DNA of 64,000 bases from contig NZ_JALGQH010000016.1 in the NCBI RefSeq assembly GCF_022810305.1, forward strand, positions 1 to 64,000, in the 5' to 3' direction. The notes under the pieces were generated by a model. The model worked only from the letters and a program-made list of their open reading frames with translations, was not told where the DNA came from and ran no database searches. Made by a program: the position numbers and the translations under genes. Positions 51,994 to 59,688 of the stretch are shown one piece after another. Every line of letters begins with the position of its first letter. The stretch's first letter is position 1. Source of the DNA: Rhodococcus sp. ARC_M6 (GTDB lineage Bacteria > Actinomycetota > Actinomycetes > Mycobacteriales > Mycobacteriaceae).

Positions 51994-52021
51994 CATTCAC
52001 ATCCAGAGACAGGAGTTTTCG

Positions 52022-52432
52022 ATGAGTTCACCGTCAGTGCTGTTCGTGTGCGTCAAGAATGGCGGAAAATCCCAGATGGCCGCCGGTCTCATGCGCAAAG
52101 CCACCGGCGACCAGGTCAAGGTGTACTCGGCTGGCACTAAACCAGGCTCAGCGGTCAACGCACTCTCCGCCGAAACCCTTCTCGAGGTCGGGGTCGACAT
52201 CACAGCACAAACTCCGACACTGATCGACCCGCAGCTCGTTCGCGATGTCGACCTCGTCGTCACCTTGGGCAGCGAAGCGAAAGTCGACCCCACCCCGGGC
52301 ACCGACTTCGAGAACTGGGACACCGACGAGCCGTCCGAACGCGGCATCGACGGAATCGAACGAATGTGCCTGGTCAGCGACGACATCGCATCCCACGTCG
52401 ACGCCCTCGCTGCCCGATTGGCCACCCGCTGA
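52022..52432 (+). CDS. Second arsenate-reductase-like LMW phosphatase
   Basis: 136 residues. P-loop CVKNGGKSQMAAGLM, YSAGTKPGSA, and VDLVVTLGSEAKVDP. The CGD-C motif of the first enzyme is replaced by LGSEAK, so the resolving cysteines differ and the mechanism may be mycothiol-dependent, as for the Cg_ArsC1-type enzymes of actinobacteria. Acts in the same operon. Confidence 0.85.
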   Translation: MSSPSVLFVCVKNGGKSQMAAGLMRKATGDQVKVYSAGTKPGSAVNALSAETLLEVGVDITAQTPTLIDPQLVRDVDLVVTLGSEAKVDPTPGTDFENWDTDEPSERGIDGIERMCLVSDDIASHVDALAARLATR

Positions 52433-52490
52433 CACCAGAACCCGCAGCATCGAAAACCCTGAAAAGCACATACAAGTAGAGGACACCGCT

Positions 52491-52898
52491 ATGAGCACCA
52501 TCGAAGTATTCGAACCCGCACTGTGCTGCAACACCGGCGTCTGCGGCGACGACGTCGACCAAGCGCTGATCACCTTCACCGCCGACCTCGACTGGGTCGC
52601 GGGCAACGGCGGCACCATCACCCGCCACAACCTCGCCAACGACCCCCTCGCCTTCGCCGGAAACGACACCGTCGCAGCCTTCCTCAAAATCTCAGGCTCC
52701 GAAGGACTCCCGTTGGCGCTCGTCGATGGCATCACCGCGTTGACCGGCAAATATCCCACCCGCAGCCAGCTTGCGAAATGGGCGGGCCTGACCGAACTCG
52801 ACGCGGGGGCGGCACCGGCCGGGATCACCATGCTCGGACTTTCCGACACATCGGCGTGCTGCTCCACCGACGACGCCGACTCCACCACCTGCTGCTGA
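52491..52898 (+). CDS. arsD: ArsD-type arsenite chaperone
   Basis: 135 residues. Starts STIEVFEPALCCNTGVCGDDVDQ, with the CC and third Cys of ArsD metallochaperones; an ArsD-like thioredoxin fold follows, and the C-terminus carries further CC pairs (SACCSTDD, TTCC). Carries As(III) to ArsA. Confidence 0.9.
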   Translation: MSTIEVFEPALCCNTGVCGDDVDQALITFTADLDWVAGNGGTITRHNLANDPLAFAGNDTVAAFLKISGSEGLPLALVDGITALTGKYPTRSQLAKWAGLTELDAGAAPAGITMLGLSDTSACCSTDDADSTTCC

Positions 52899-52915
52899 AA
52901 GCACCCACGAACGCT

Positions 52916-54670
52916 ATGAAGTTCCTGAACAACGCGCCCCGATTCCTGTTCTTCACCGGCAAGGGAGGTGTCGGTAAAACATCCATCGCGTGCGCGAGTG
53001 CGATCACCCTCGCCCGCGCCGGGAAGAAAGTGCTGCTCGTGAGCACCGATCCCGCCTCGAACGTCGGGCAGGTTTTCGGGGTGAGTATCGGCAACACCAT
53101 CACCGACATCCCCGCAGCGCCCGGACTGTCGGCACTCGAGATCGACCCGGAACAAGCCGCCGCCGCCTATCGTGAGCGCATCATCGGCCCCGTCCGAGGT
53201 CTGCTCCCGGACAAGGACATCGCCGCTATCGCCGAACAGCTCTCCGGGTCCTGCACCACCGAAATCGCCTCGTTCAACGAGTTCACCGGACTGCTCTCCG
53301 GCCAAGACGACATCACTACCGCCTTCGACCACGTCCTCTTCGACACCGCCCCGACCGGGCACACCATCCGGCTACTCCAACTCCCCGGATCGTGGACCGA
53401 GTTCCTCGACGACGGCAAAGGCGACGCATCATGCCTCGGGCCGCTGTCCGGGCTCGACAAGCAGCGCACCATCTACGCCGACGCCGTTGCCGCGCTCGCA
53501 GATCCGCAGCGGACCCGCCTCGTCCTGGTCTCGCGTGCCCAGAATTCGACGCTCGCCGAAATCACCCGCACCTACCGCGAACTCGCCGACATCGGATTGA
53601 CCCACCAACACGTCGTCATCAACGGTGTCCTCCCGGAACCCGCCGACGACACAGATCCGCTCGAGACCGCGATCTACCGCCGCGAGCAAGCTGCGATCGC
53701 CGCCCTACCAGTGGAATTGGCGCAACTGCCCACCGATCAGGTTCCGCTCAAAGCGGCCAACATCGTCGGTATCGATGCTCTCGAGAGTCTCTTCGCTGCC
53801 GACCCCAGTCCGGTAGCTGCGGCTGCGGCTTCGGCCGCGCAGTCGCTCAGTGCTCCGCTCTCGGCCCTGATCGACGAACTCGACACCACTGATCACGGCC
53901 TGATCATGTGCATGGGCAAAGGCGGAGTCGGCAAGACCACCATTGCCGCTGCGATCGCCGTCGCCCTCGCCGGCCGCGGACATCAGGTGCATCTGACCAC
54001 CACCGACCCCGCAGCGCACCTGGCCGAGACCTTGAACGGGGAGCTCGACAACCTCCAGGTCTCCCGAATCGACCCCGCGGAAGCCACCGAGCAATACCGC
54101 ACCCGCGTCCTGACCACCAAAGGCAAAAACCTCGACGAACGAGGCCGCGCCAACCTCGCCGAAGACCTCCGATCACCCTGCACCGAGGAAGTGGCAGTCT
54201 TCCAAGCATTTTCGCGGGTCATCCACGAATCGAGCCGAAAATTCGTTGTCGTGGACACGGCCCCGACCGGCCACACCTTGTTACTGCTCGACGCCACCGG
54301 TTCCTATCACCGGGAAATCGCCCGCCAGATGGGCGAGAACACGAACTTCACCACCCCGTTGATGCGACTACAGGACCCAAACGCAACGAAGGTCCTGCTC
54401 GTGACCCTCGCCGAAACCACGCCAGTTCTCGAAGCTGCTGGTCTGCAAGCTGATCTGCAACGCGCGGGAATTGAGCCTTGGGCGTGGGTGGTCAACAATT
54501 CCCTCGCCGCCGCCGAACCAACCTCTGTGCTCCTACAGCAGCGTGCGGCGGGGGAGATCACCGAGATCGACGCCATCACAAGTCGATGCAGTCAGCGAAC
54601 GGCGATCGTTCCGATGCTCGCCGAAGAACCTGTAGGCACATCCGCTTTGGCGGCATTGAGCAAGGCCTAA
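52916..54670 (+). CDS. arsA: ArsA arsenite-transporting ATPase
   Basis: 584 residues with two ATPase halves, each with a deviant Walker A GKGGVGKT (near residues 15 and 333), DTAPTGHT signatures (twice) and metal-site cysteines (SGSCTTE; SPCTEE). Couples ATP hydrolysis to arsenite export through the permease encoded in this operon. ATG 52916 follows arsD by 17 bp. Confidence 0.92.
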   Translation: MKFLNNAPRFLFFTGKGGVGKTSIACASAITLARAGKKVLLVSTDPASNVGQVFGVSIGNTITDIPAAPGLSALEIDPEQAAAAYRERIIGPVRGLLPDKDIAAIAEQLSGSCTTEIASFNEFTGLLSGQDDITTAFDHVLFDTAPTGHTIRLLQLPGSWTEFLDDGKGDASCLGPLSGLDKQRTIYADAVAALADPQRTRLVLVSRAQNSTLAEITRTYRELADIGLTHQHVVINGVLPEPADDTDPLETAIYRREQAAIAALPVELAQLPTDQVPLKAANIVGIDALESLFAADPSPVAAAAASAAQSLSAPLSALIDELDTTDHGLIMCMGKGGVGKTTIAAAIAVALAGRGHQVHLTTTDPAAHLAETLNGELDNLQVSRIDPAEATEQYRTRVLTTKGKNLDERGRANLAEDLRSPCTEEVAVFQAFSRVIHESSRKFVVVDTAPTGHTLLLLDATGSYHREIARQMGENTNFTTPLMRLQDPNATKVLLVTLAETTPVLEAAGLQADLQRAGIEPWAWVVNNSLAAAEPTSVLLQQRAAGEITEIDAITSRCSQRTAIVPMLAEEPVGTSALAALSKA

Positions 54671-54704
54671 TCGATGACCGCAAACGGTCGGATCCCGACG
54701 GGGC

Positions 54705-54806
54705 CTAGCAGCAGCCGGGCATGTTCGTCATGCACGTCCCACACGTACCGGTGGCCATCATGACCTGACAGTTCCACCACGCCTGCAGATTCGTCAGCAC
54801 GTTCAT
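54705..54806 (-). CDS. 33-residue cysteine-rich peptide (unannotated small ORF)
   Basis: A strong AGGAGG sits directly upstream (54812-54817), giving ATG 54806 (or 54809). The peptide has Cys at 13, 22, 25, 32 and 33, including a CGTC and a final CC, plus five Met residues and a WW near the start. Too short for ordinary annotation. It faces the opposite way from the cmtR-ATPase operon and shares its promoter region, so co-regulation by cadmium or lead is likely. Probably a small metal-binding or membrane-associated peptide; no known family. Confidence 0.65.
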   Translation of the reverse strand: MNVLTNLQAWWNCQVMMATGTCGTCMTNMPGCC

Positions 54807-54868
54807 CATTACCTCCTCCTCACGTCGAGTGCAGATTCCTGGACGGGAAACGTCCGGACCCACCTCTT

Positions 54869-54895
54869 TATCATCGTCTCTTTCCGCTATCATCG
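54869..54895. promoter_or_regulatory. Direct repeats upstream of the second cmtR
   Basis: TATCATCG at 54869-54876 and again at 54888-54895, 19 bp apart, ending five bases before the cmtR ATG (54900). Candidate CmtR operator; also lies in the promoter of the divergent Cys-rich peptide. Confidence 0.55.
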
Positions 54896-54899
54896 CAAT

Positions 54900-55277
54900 A
54901 TGACGATCAATAAAGATGCGTGCCTGGCTACCGAGAACGGATCGGATCTCGACAACGCAGTGGCGTTGTTCCACAGCCTCTCCGACGGGACCAGGTTGGC
55001 GATCGTACGTCGCCTCGCCGGAGGGGAGGCGCGTGTGGCAGACCTGGTCGGCGAACTCGGTCTGGCGCAGTCCACGGTCTCCGCGCACGTGGCGTGCTTG
55101 CGGGACTGCGGATTGGTCACCGGCCGCCCTGCGGGTCGACAGGTGTTCTACTCCCTCTCTCGCCCCGAGTTACTTGATCTGCTGGCCTCGGCCGAGACCC
55201 TGCTCGCCGCTACGGGTTCCGCGGTCGCGTTGTGCCCGAACTACGGCACCGACGCCGGGTCGGGGGTGACCGCATGA
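54900..55277 (+). CDS. cmtR: CmtR-type ArsR repressor (Cd/Pb sensor)
   Basis: 125 residues. Winged helix with SAHVACLRDCGLV. C66, C70 and C112 match the CmtR Cd/Pb ligands; an additional N-terminal C8 is present. Stop overlaps the ATPase start by ATGA. Functional counterpart of the CmtR at 21480-21809, here still with an intact pump. Confidence 0.9.
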   Translation: MTINKDACLATENGSDLDNAVALFHSLSDGTRLAIVRRLAGGEARVADLVGELGLAQSTVSAHVACLRDCGLVTGRPAGRQVFYSLSRPELLDLLASAETLLAATGSAVALCPNYGTDAGSGVTA

Positions 55278-57223
55278 GTGATGCGTGTGGCTGCGGCCAT
55301 GACGAACCTCGCCCCGAGGGCGAGGAGGAACGTGAACCGGACAAGCTGTGGCAGGTCACAGAGATCCGCGCCGCCGCGGTCGCCGGGGTGCTGTTGGTAG
55401 CCGGTCTGATCGTGGAATGGACCGACGGCCCCCACCCGGCGGCACTGACGCTGTTCTCACTCGCGCTGCTCGTCGCCGGCTACACCTTCGTCCCCGCCAC
55501 CCTCAAACGCCTGGCAAGGGGCAAGATCGGGGTCGGCACCCTGATGACGATCGCCGCGGTCGGCGCCGTACTGCTCGGCAAGGTCGAAGAAGCTGCCATG
55601 CTGGCGTTCCTGTTCGCGATCAGCGAGGGCCTCGAGGAGTTCTCGGTTACCCGCACCCGCCGCGGTCTGCGCGCGCTGCTGTCCCTGGTACCGGCGACCG
55701 CCACTGTCGTGCGCGGTGGCAGGGAGCAGATAGTCGAACCTGGAGAACTGCAGCTGGGCGAGATCATGATCGTCAAGCCGGGCGAGCGTATCGCCACCGA
55801 CGGCACCATCGCGACCGGCCGCACCGCCCTCGACGTCTCCGCGATCACCGGCGAATCCGTCCCGGTCGAAGCCGGACCGGGTGACGAGGTGTTCGCCGGA
55901 TCGATCAACGGCACCGGCGTCCTCGAAGTCGAGGTCACCGCTGGAGCGCAAGACAATTCGCTGGCGAAGATCGTGCGGATCGTCGAGGCCGAACAGTCCC
56001 GCAAGGGCGAGGCCCAACGCCTCGCCGACACCGTCGCCAAACCGTTGGTTCCGGCGATCCTGGTGGTCGCCGCGATCATCGCGGCCGTCGGCAGCCTGCT
56101 CGGGGAGCCGAGGGTGTGGATCGAACGCGCTCTCGTCGTGCTGGTCGCAGCCTCGCCGTGCGCTTTGGCGATCGCGGTGCCGGTGACCGTGTTCGCCGCC
56201 GTCGGTGCCGCCAGCAAGATCGGTGTCCTGGTCAAGGGCGGAGCCGCGCTCGAAGCCCTCGGCCGCATCCGTGGCATCGCCCTGGACAAGACCGGCACCC
56301 TGACCCGTAACCGGCCCACCGTCATCGCGGTCGCCACCACGGCCGGCGTCACCCGCGATGAGGTCCTCGAAGTCGCCGCTGCGCTGGAAGCGCGCAGCGA
56401 GCATCCCCTGGCAAAGGCGATCCTCGCCGCCGTCGACGACATCACCGCTGCCGAGAACGTCGAGGCCGTCACGGGTGCAGGACTGACCGGGTACCTCGAC
56501 GGCCGTTCGGTGCGGTTGGGGCGACCGGGCTGGATCGAGCCCGGATCCCTCGCGGCCGAGGTGGAGCGAATGCAGCACGCCGGGGCCACCGCGGTCCTGA
56601 TCGAACGCGACGGTGCGTTGATCGGGGCGGTCGCGGTCCGCGACGAGCTGCGGCCCGAAGCGGTCGAGGTGGTGGCCGGGCTGCGCCGCGACGGTTACCA
56701 CGTCGCGATGCTCACCGGCGACAACGAACGCACCGCCCGCGCACTCGCGGCCGATGTCGGGATCGACGAGGTCCATGCCGACCTGCGCCCGGAGGACAAG
56801 GCTCGGATCATCGAACAACTCGGCCGGCACCGGTCGACCGCGATGGTCGGCGACGGCGTCAACGACGCCCCTGCCCTGGCCACCGCGGATCTTGGCATCG
56901 CGATGGGCGCGATGGGCACGGACGTCGCCATCGAAACCGCCGACGTCGCTCTGATGGGTGAGGATCTGCGGCACCTGCCGCAGGCATTGGCGCATGCCCG
57001 CCGGTCCCGACGGATCATGCTGCAGAACGTCGGGCTCTCGCTCGCAATCATCACCGTCCTGATGCCACTGGCACTGTTCGGTGTCCTCGGCCTGGCCGCG
57101 GTGGTCCTGGTCCACGAGCTCGCCGAGATCGTCGTCATCGCCAACGGCGTCCGCGCCGGCCGCGTCCCCGCCCTGACTACACCCGCCTCAGAGCTGTCGG
57201 CGCCGGTCGGGGCCCGCGCATGA
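55274..57223 (+). CDS. ctpG: Cd/Zn/Pb-type P1B ATPase (CtpG-like)
   Basis: 649 residues. N-terminus MSDACGCGHDEP (Cys/His-rich), actuator TGESVPVEAG, membrane SPCALAIAVP, phosphorylation DKTGTLT, SEHPLA, hinge MVGDGVNDAP and the final HELAEIVVIANG. The SPC motif differs from the CPC of classical Cd/Zn pumps, as in CtpG-like actinobacterial enzymes regulated by CmtR. All parts missing from the copy at 19821-21068 are present. Exports divalent heavy metals. Confidence 0.92.
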   Translation: MSDACGCGHDEPRPEGEEEREPDKLWQVTEIRAAAVAGVLLVAGLIVEWTDGPHPAALTLFSLALLVAGYTFVPATLKRLARGKIGVGTLMTIAAVGAVLLGKVEEAAMLAFLFAISEGLEEFSVTRTRRGLRALLSLVPATATVVRGGREQIVEPGELQLGEIMIVKPGERIATDGTIATGRTALDVSAITGESVPVEAGPGDEVFAGSINGTGVLEVEVTAGAQDNSLAKIVRIVEAEQSRKGEAQRLADTVAKPLVPAILVVAAIIAAVGSLLGEPRVWIERALVVLVAASPCALAIAVPVTVFAAVGAASKIGVLVKGGAALEALGRIRGIALDKTGTLTRNRPTVIAVATTAGVTRDEVLEVAAALEARSEHPLAKAILAAVDDITAAENVEAVTGAGLTGYLDGRSVRLGRPGWIEPGSLAAEVERMQHAGATAVLIERDGALIGAVAVRDELRPEAVEVVAGLRRDGYHVAMLTGDNERTARALAADVGIDEVHADLRPEDKARIIEQLGRHRSTAMVGDGVNDAPALATADLGIAMGAMGTDVAIETADVALMGEDLRHLPQALAHARRSRRIMLQNVGLSLAIITVLMPLALFGVLGLAAVVLVHELAEIVVIANGVRAGRVPALTTPASELSAPVGARA

Positions 57224-57729
57224 GCGGCACCGCGACCGAATACTCGACTCGGACACCGCGTCTGAGGAGCGTCTTCGTGTCCGCCGTCGTCGCCCTCGCT
57301 GCCGTCGCATTGTTTGTCGAACCAGTTGCGCGTCGGGAACTTTCGGATGGCCGCACCGTTGACTTCGGGCTGCTGCAACTCAAGCTGGCCTATAACAGCG
57401 GGGTCGCGTTCAGCATGGGTGACCAACTGCCGATGTGGATTGTCCTCACCGTCACCGCTGTCATCACCGCGGGTATCGGTGTGTACGCCTGGCGCACCGC
57501 CCCTTCCAGCTCACTAGCAGCGATGATCGGGCTGTCCCTGATATTTGCTGGCGCAGCCGCGAATGTGATCGACCGCGCCGTCGACGGGAAAGTGACGGAC
57601 TACTTCCACACTGGGTGGTGGCCGACGTTCAACCTCGCCGACACTTACCTCACCTGCGGTGTCGTGCTGCTCCTGGCTGCACTATTGCGGGAGTCAACGC
57701 AAGAACCCCCGAATGAGAGTTCGTCATGA
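57220..57729 (+). CDS. lspA: Lipoprotein signal peptidase, second metal-operon paralogue
   Basis: 169 residues, four helices, catalytic Asp in AANVIDRAVDG and FNLADTYLTCG. ATG overlaps the ATPase stop (ATGA). Very close to the lspA coupled to the CDF exporter (25930-26457); clearly travels with metal pumps rather than serving as the housekeeping copy. Confidence 0.9.
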   Translation: MSGTATEYSTRTPRLRSVFVSAVVALAAVALFVEPVARRELSDGRTVDFGLLQLKLAYNSGVAFSMGDQLPMWIVLTVTAVITAGIGVYAWRTAPSSSLAAMIGLSLIFAGAAANVIDRAVDGKVTDYFHTGWWPTFNLADTYLTCGVVLLLAALLRESTQEPPNESSS

Positions 57730-58067
57730 CATCGATGCCCGACCACCTCCGAGCCGCCTATGTCTCGGAGATGACTGCCGCCGACACCACCGGCGACGAC
57801 GCGCAACGATGGGCGCACCTCGAACGCGCCCACATCATTTCCCAGCCCTACCCGTGGCCGCACACCCGCAACCACATCGCCATGCTTGCCCTCGCATTAG
57901 GCCAACACGACCGTCGAGAGGCGCTCGGACAGATCGTGCGGATCATCGTCGCCGCACCCGGATCTCTGTCTGGGCGCTACCCAGAAGGCAACACCGGTCG
58001 TGTCGAGGCAGGGCTGATGAAGCCCATGCCAGTGCCAGACGATCTGGCCGAAATGCTTCGCGACTAG
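57726..58067 (+). CDS. DUF3703 family protein
   Basis: 113 residues; homologue of 21061-21453 (WAHLERAHIISQPYPWPHTRNH, GRYPEGNTGR). ATG overlaps the lspA stop. Unknown role in metal export operons. Confidence 0.78.
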   Translation: MTSMPDHLRAAYVSEMTAADTTGDDAQRWAHLERAHIISQPYPWPHTRNHIAMLALALGQHDRREALGQIVRIIVAAPGSLSGRYPEGNTGRVEAGLMKPMPVPDDLAEMLRD

Positions 58068-58139
58068 TTCAGCAGTACCGAATTCCGAGCGACAGCTGAG
58101 CGGCGAAGCTGCGGATTGATCGGTGAGAGAAGTCCCCGA

Positions 58140-58189
58140 AACGACGTTGTCCTCCGACCCCGCGTAATGGGGTGGAGGACAACGTCGTT
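58140..58189. terminator. Long hairpin after the CmtR operon
   Basis: A 16-bp perfect stem (AACGACGTTGTCCTCC / GGAGGACAACGTCGTT) extended by ACCCC/GGGGT across one bulged base, with a seven-base loop. 72 bp after DUF3703; probably the operon terminator, although no T-run follows. Confidence 0.7.
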
Positions 58190-58228
58190 GAGGCAGTATG
58201 CCCAATTAACTGCACACAGTCGGGGAAG

Positions 58229-58369
58229 TTAGCTACCGACGATCGAGTTCAGTGAGCCGAGGGATCCGGTCGCGGGCGGGTCAACCACCGGAGCATCGGT
58301 GACGGTGACGGTGACCTGCACTGTTGCCGGGGTGCCGACACCGGTGTCGGCAGTGATCGTGAACGTCGC
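58229..58369 (-). pseudogene. C-terminal fragment of a secreted repeat protein
   Basis: Reading leftward, the last 45 or so residues look like the end of an exported Ig-like/repeat protein: ATFTITADTGVGTPATVQVTVTVTDAP then a Pro/Gly/Ser tail ending SLGSLNSIVGS and a stop at 58229. The upstream part is replaced by a histidine kinase fragment on the other strand, so it is a remnant. Confidence 0.5.
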
Positions 58370-59161
58370 GCAGAGGAAATCGCCGCGGGCGCGACCTCTG
58401 TCCGCCTGGATGTCCCGGCTGGTCCAGACGACGAGATCAGCTGCCTCGGGCACACGTTCAACACCATGCTCGACGCGCAGGAACAAGCAGCGCTGCGCCA
58501 GCAGCAGTTCATCGACGATGCCAGCCACGAGCTACGTACACCCCTGACAGTGCTCTCCACCGAGATGGAGCTCGCCTTGAGGCGCCCGCGCACCAAATCT
58601 GAGCTCGAGACGACGCTGCGCCGCATCTCGGAAGACACCAGCCGTCTCGTTCAGCTCGCCGAGGACCTCCTCGTCCTCGGCGCCCAAGGAACCAGTGCAC
58701 CGCACGCACAGGCCACCGACGTCCGCCCGCTATTGGAGGTGGCGGCCCGGCGGGCGAGAAGCCAGTTGCTCACGGGCAGTTCACGGTCGGTGCACATCGT
58801 CGCCCCCGACCATCTTGTCGCACACCTGGACCCCGCGTTGCTCAGCCGGGCCCTGGGCAATCTGGGCGACAATGCCGTCCGTCACGGCAACGGCGCGATC
58901 ATCCTCACCGCCCAGGCACTCGGCGCAGACACCGCGCCCGGCGTAATGCTCACCGTCCACGATGACGGACCGGGGATACCGCGCGATTTCCTTCCACACG
59001 CCGAACGATTCCGTCGCAGCGACGCCGCCCGCGGGGGTGACGGCAACGGCCTGGGGCTCGCACTCGTCGACGCCATCACACTCGCCCACCGCGGCGCCGA
59101 CAGCTCTGAACTCGGTCACGTACGAATTATGTGCGGGAGCAGCGTCCGACTCCTCGGGTGA
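58361..59161 (+). pseudogene. Sensor histidine kinase, 5'-truncated
   Basis: Enters mid-protein at a HAMP-like stretch (ERRAEEIAAGATSVRLDVP...FNTML), then the H-box DASHELRTPLTVL (near 58515), N-box NLGDNAVRHG, and ATP motifs VHDDGPGIP and GNGLGLAL. The sensor and membrane parts are missing, no start with a ribosome site fits, and the last residues (LGHVRIMCGSSVRLLG) differ from the usual C-terminus. A partial protein from ATG 58466 is conceivable but unlikely to sense anything. Confidence 0.75.
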
Positions 59162-59233
59162 GGTCTTCTCTTACTGTGCGGGCCATGCGGGGAGATGGCA
59201 CTCGGGCGTGGTGTTGGTTCAAGTGGGGGAATG

Positions 59234-59590
59234 TCAGCCTGTCGAAGTGTCGCGTACGCCGAGTCTGAGGTGCTCGATGTGGTAGACGGCTTCGTCGAGG
59301 AGTTGTGCGACATGGTTGTCGTAGAGGCTGTAGACGATGCTCCGGCCGGTGCGGGTCCCCGTGACGAGTCCTAGCGCACGTAGAAGCCGAAGTTGGTGGG
59401 AGACAGACGATTGCGTCATGCCCACATCGTCGGCGAGGTCGTTGACGGCGACCGGGCCCGAGCGTAGTCGCGAGAGAATCAGCAATCTGCTGGGGTTGGC
59501 CAACGCCTGCAAGGCCTCTGCGACGACGGCCGCGCTCTCGGTGTCGAGCGCCGCTGCGCGGGTGTCTCTACCTTGCACTCCGTGGCCCAT
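59234..59590 (-). CDS. SmtB/NmtR-type ArsR repressor (divalent cation sensor)
   Basis: 118 residues with a winged helix (DLADDVGMTQSSVSHQLRLLRALGLV) and the alpha-5 metal site DNHVAQLLDEAVYHIEHL (Asp/His and His-x2-His pairs), as in SmtB, CzrA and NmtR sensors of Zn, Co, Ni. Divergent from the P1B-4 ATPase gene, with paired CATATATG palindromes between, so it is the likely repressor of that pump. Confidence 0.88.
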   Translation of the reverse strand: MGHGVQGRDTRAAALDTESAAVVAEALQALANPSRLLILSRLRSGPVAVNDLADDVGMTQSSVSHQLRLLRALGLVTGTRTGRSIVYSLYDNHVAQLLDEAVYHIEHLRLGVRDTSTG

Positions 59591-59612
59591 ACCTCATATC
59601 CTAAACACACGC

Positions 59613-59638
59613 CATATATGAAGACATCTACATATATG
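59613..59638. promoter_or_regulatory. Paired CATATATG operator
   Basis: CATATATG at 59613-59620 and 59631-59638, forming ATATATG-N10-CATATAT. Between the ArsR start (59590, minus) and the ATPase start (59689, plus). Confidence 0.7.
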
Positions 59639-59688
59639 CGTAGTATGGCGGCGGCCAAGAAGTCTCGACACACCCGAAAGCAGATTCG

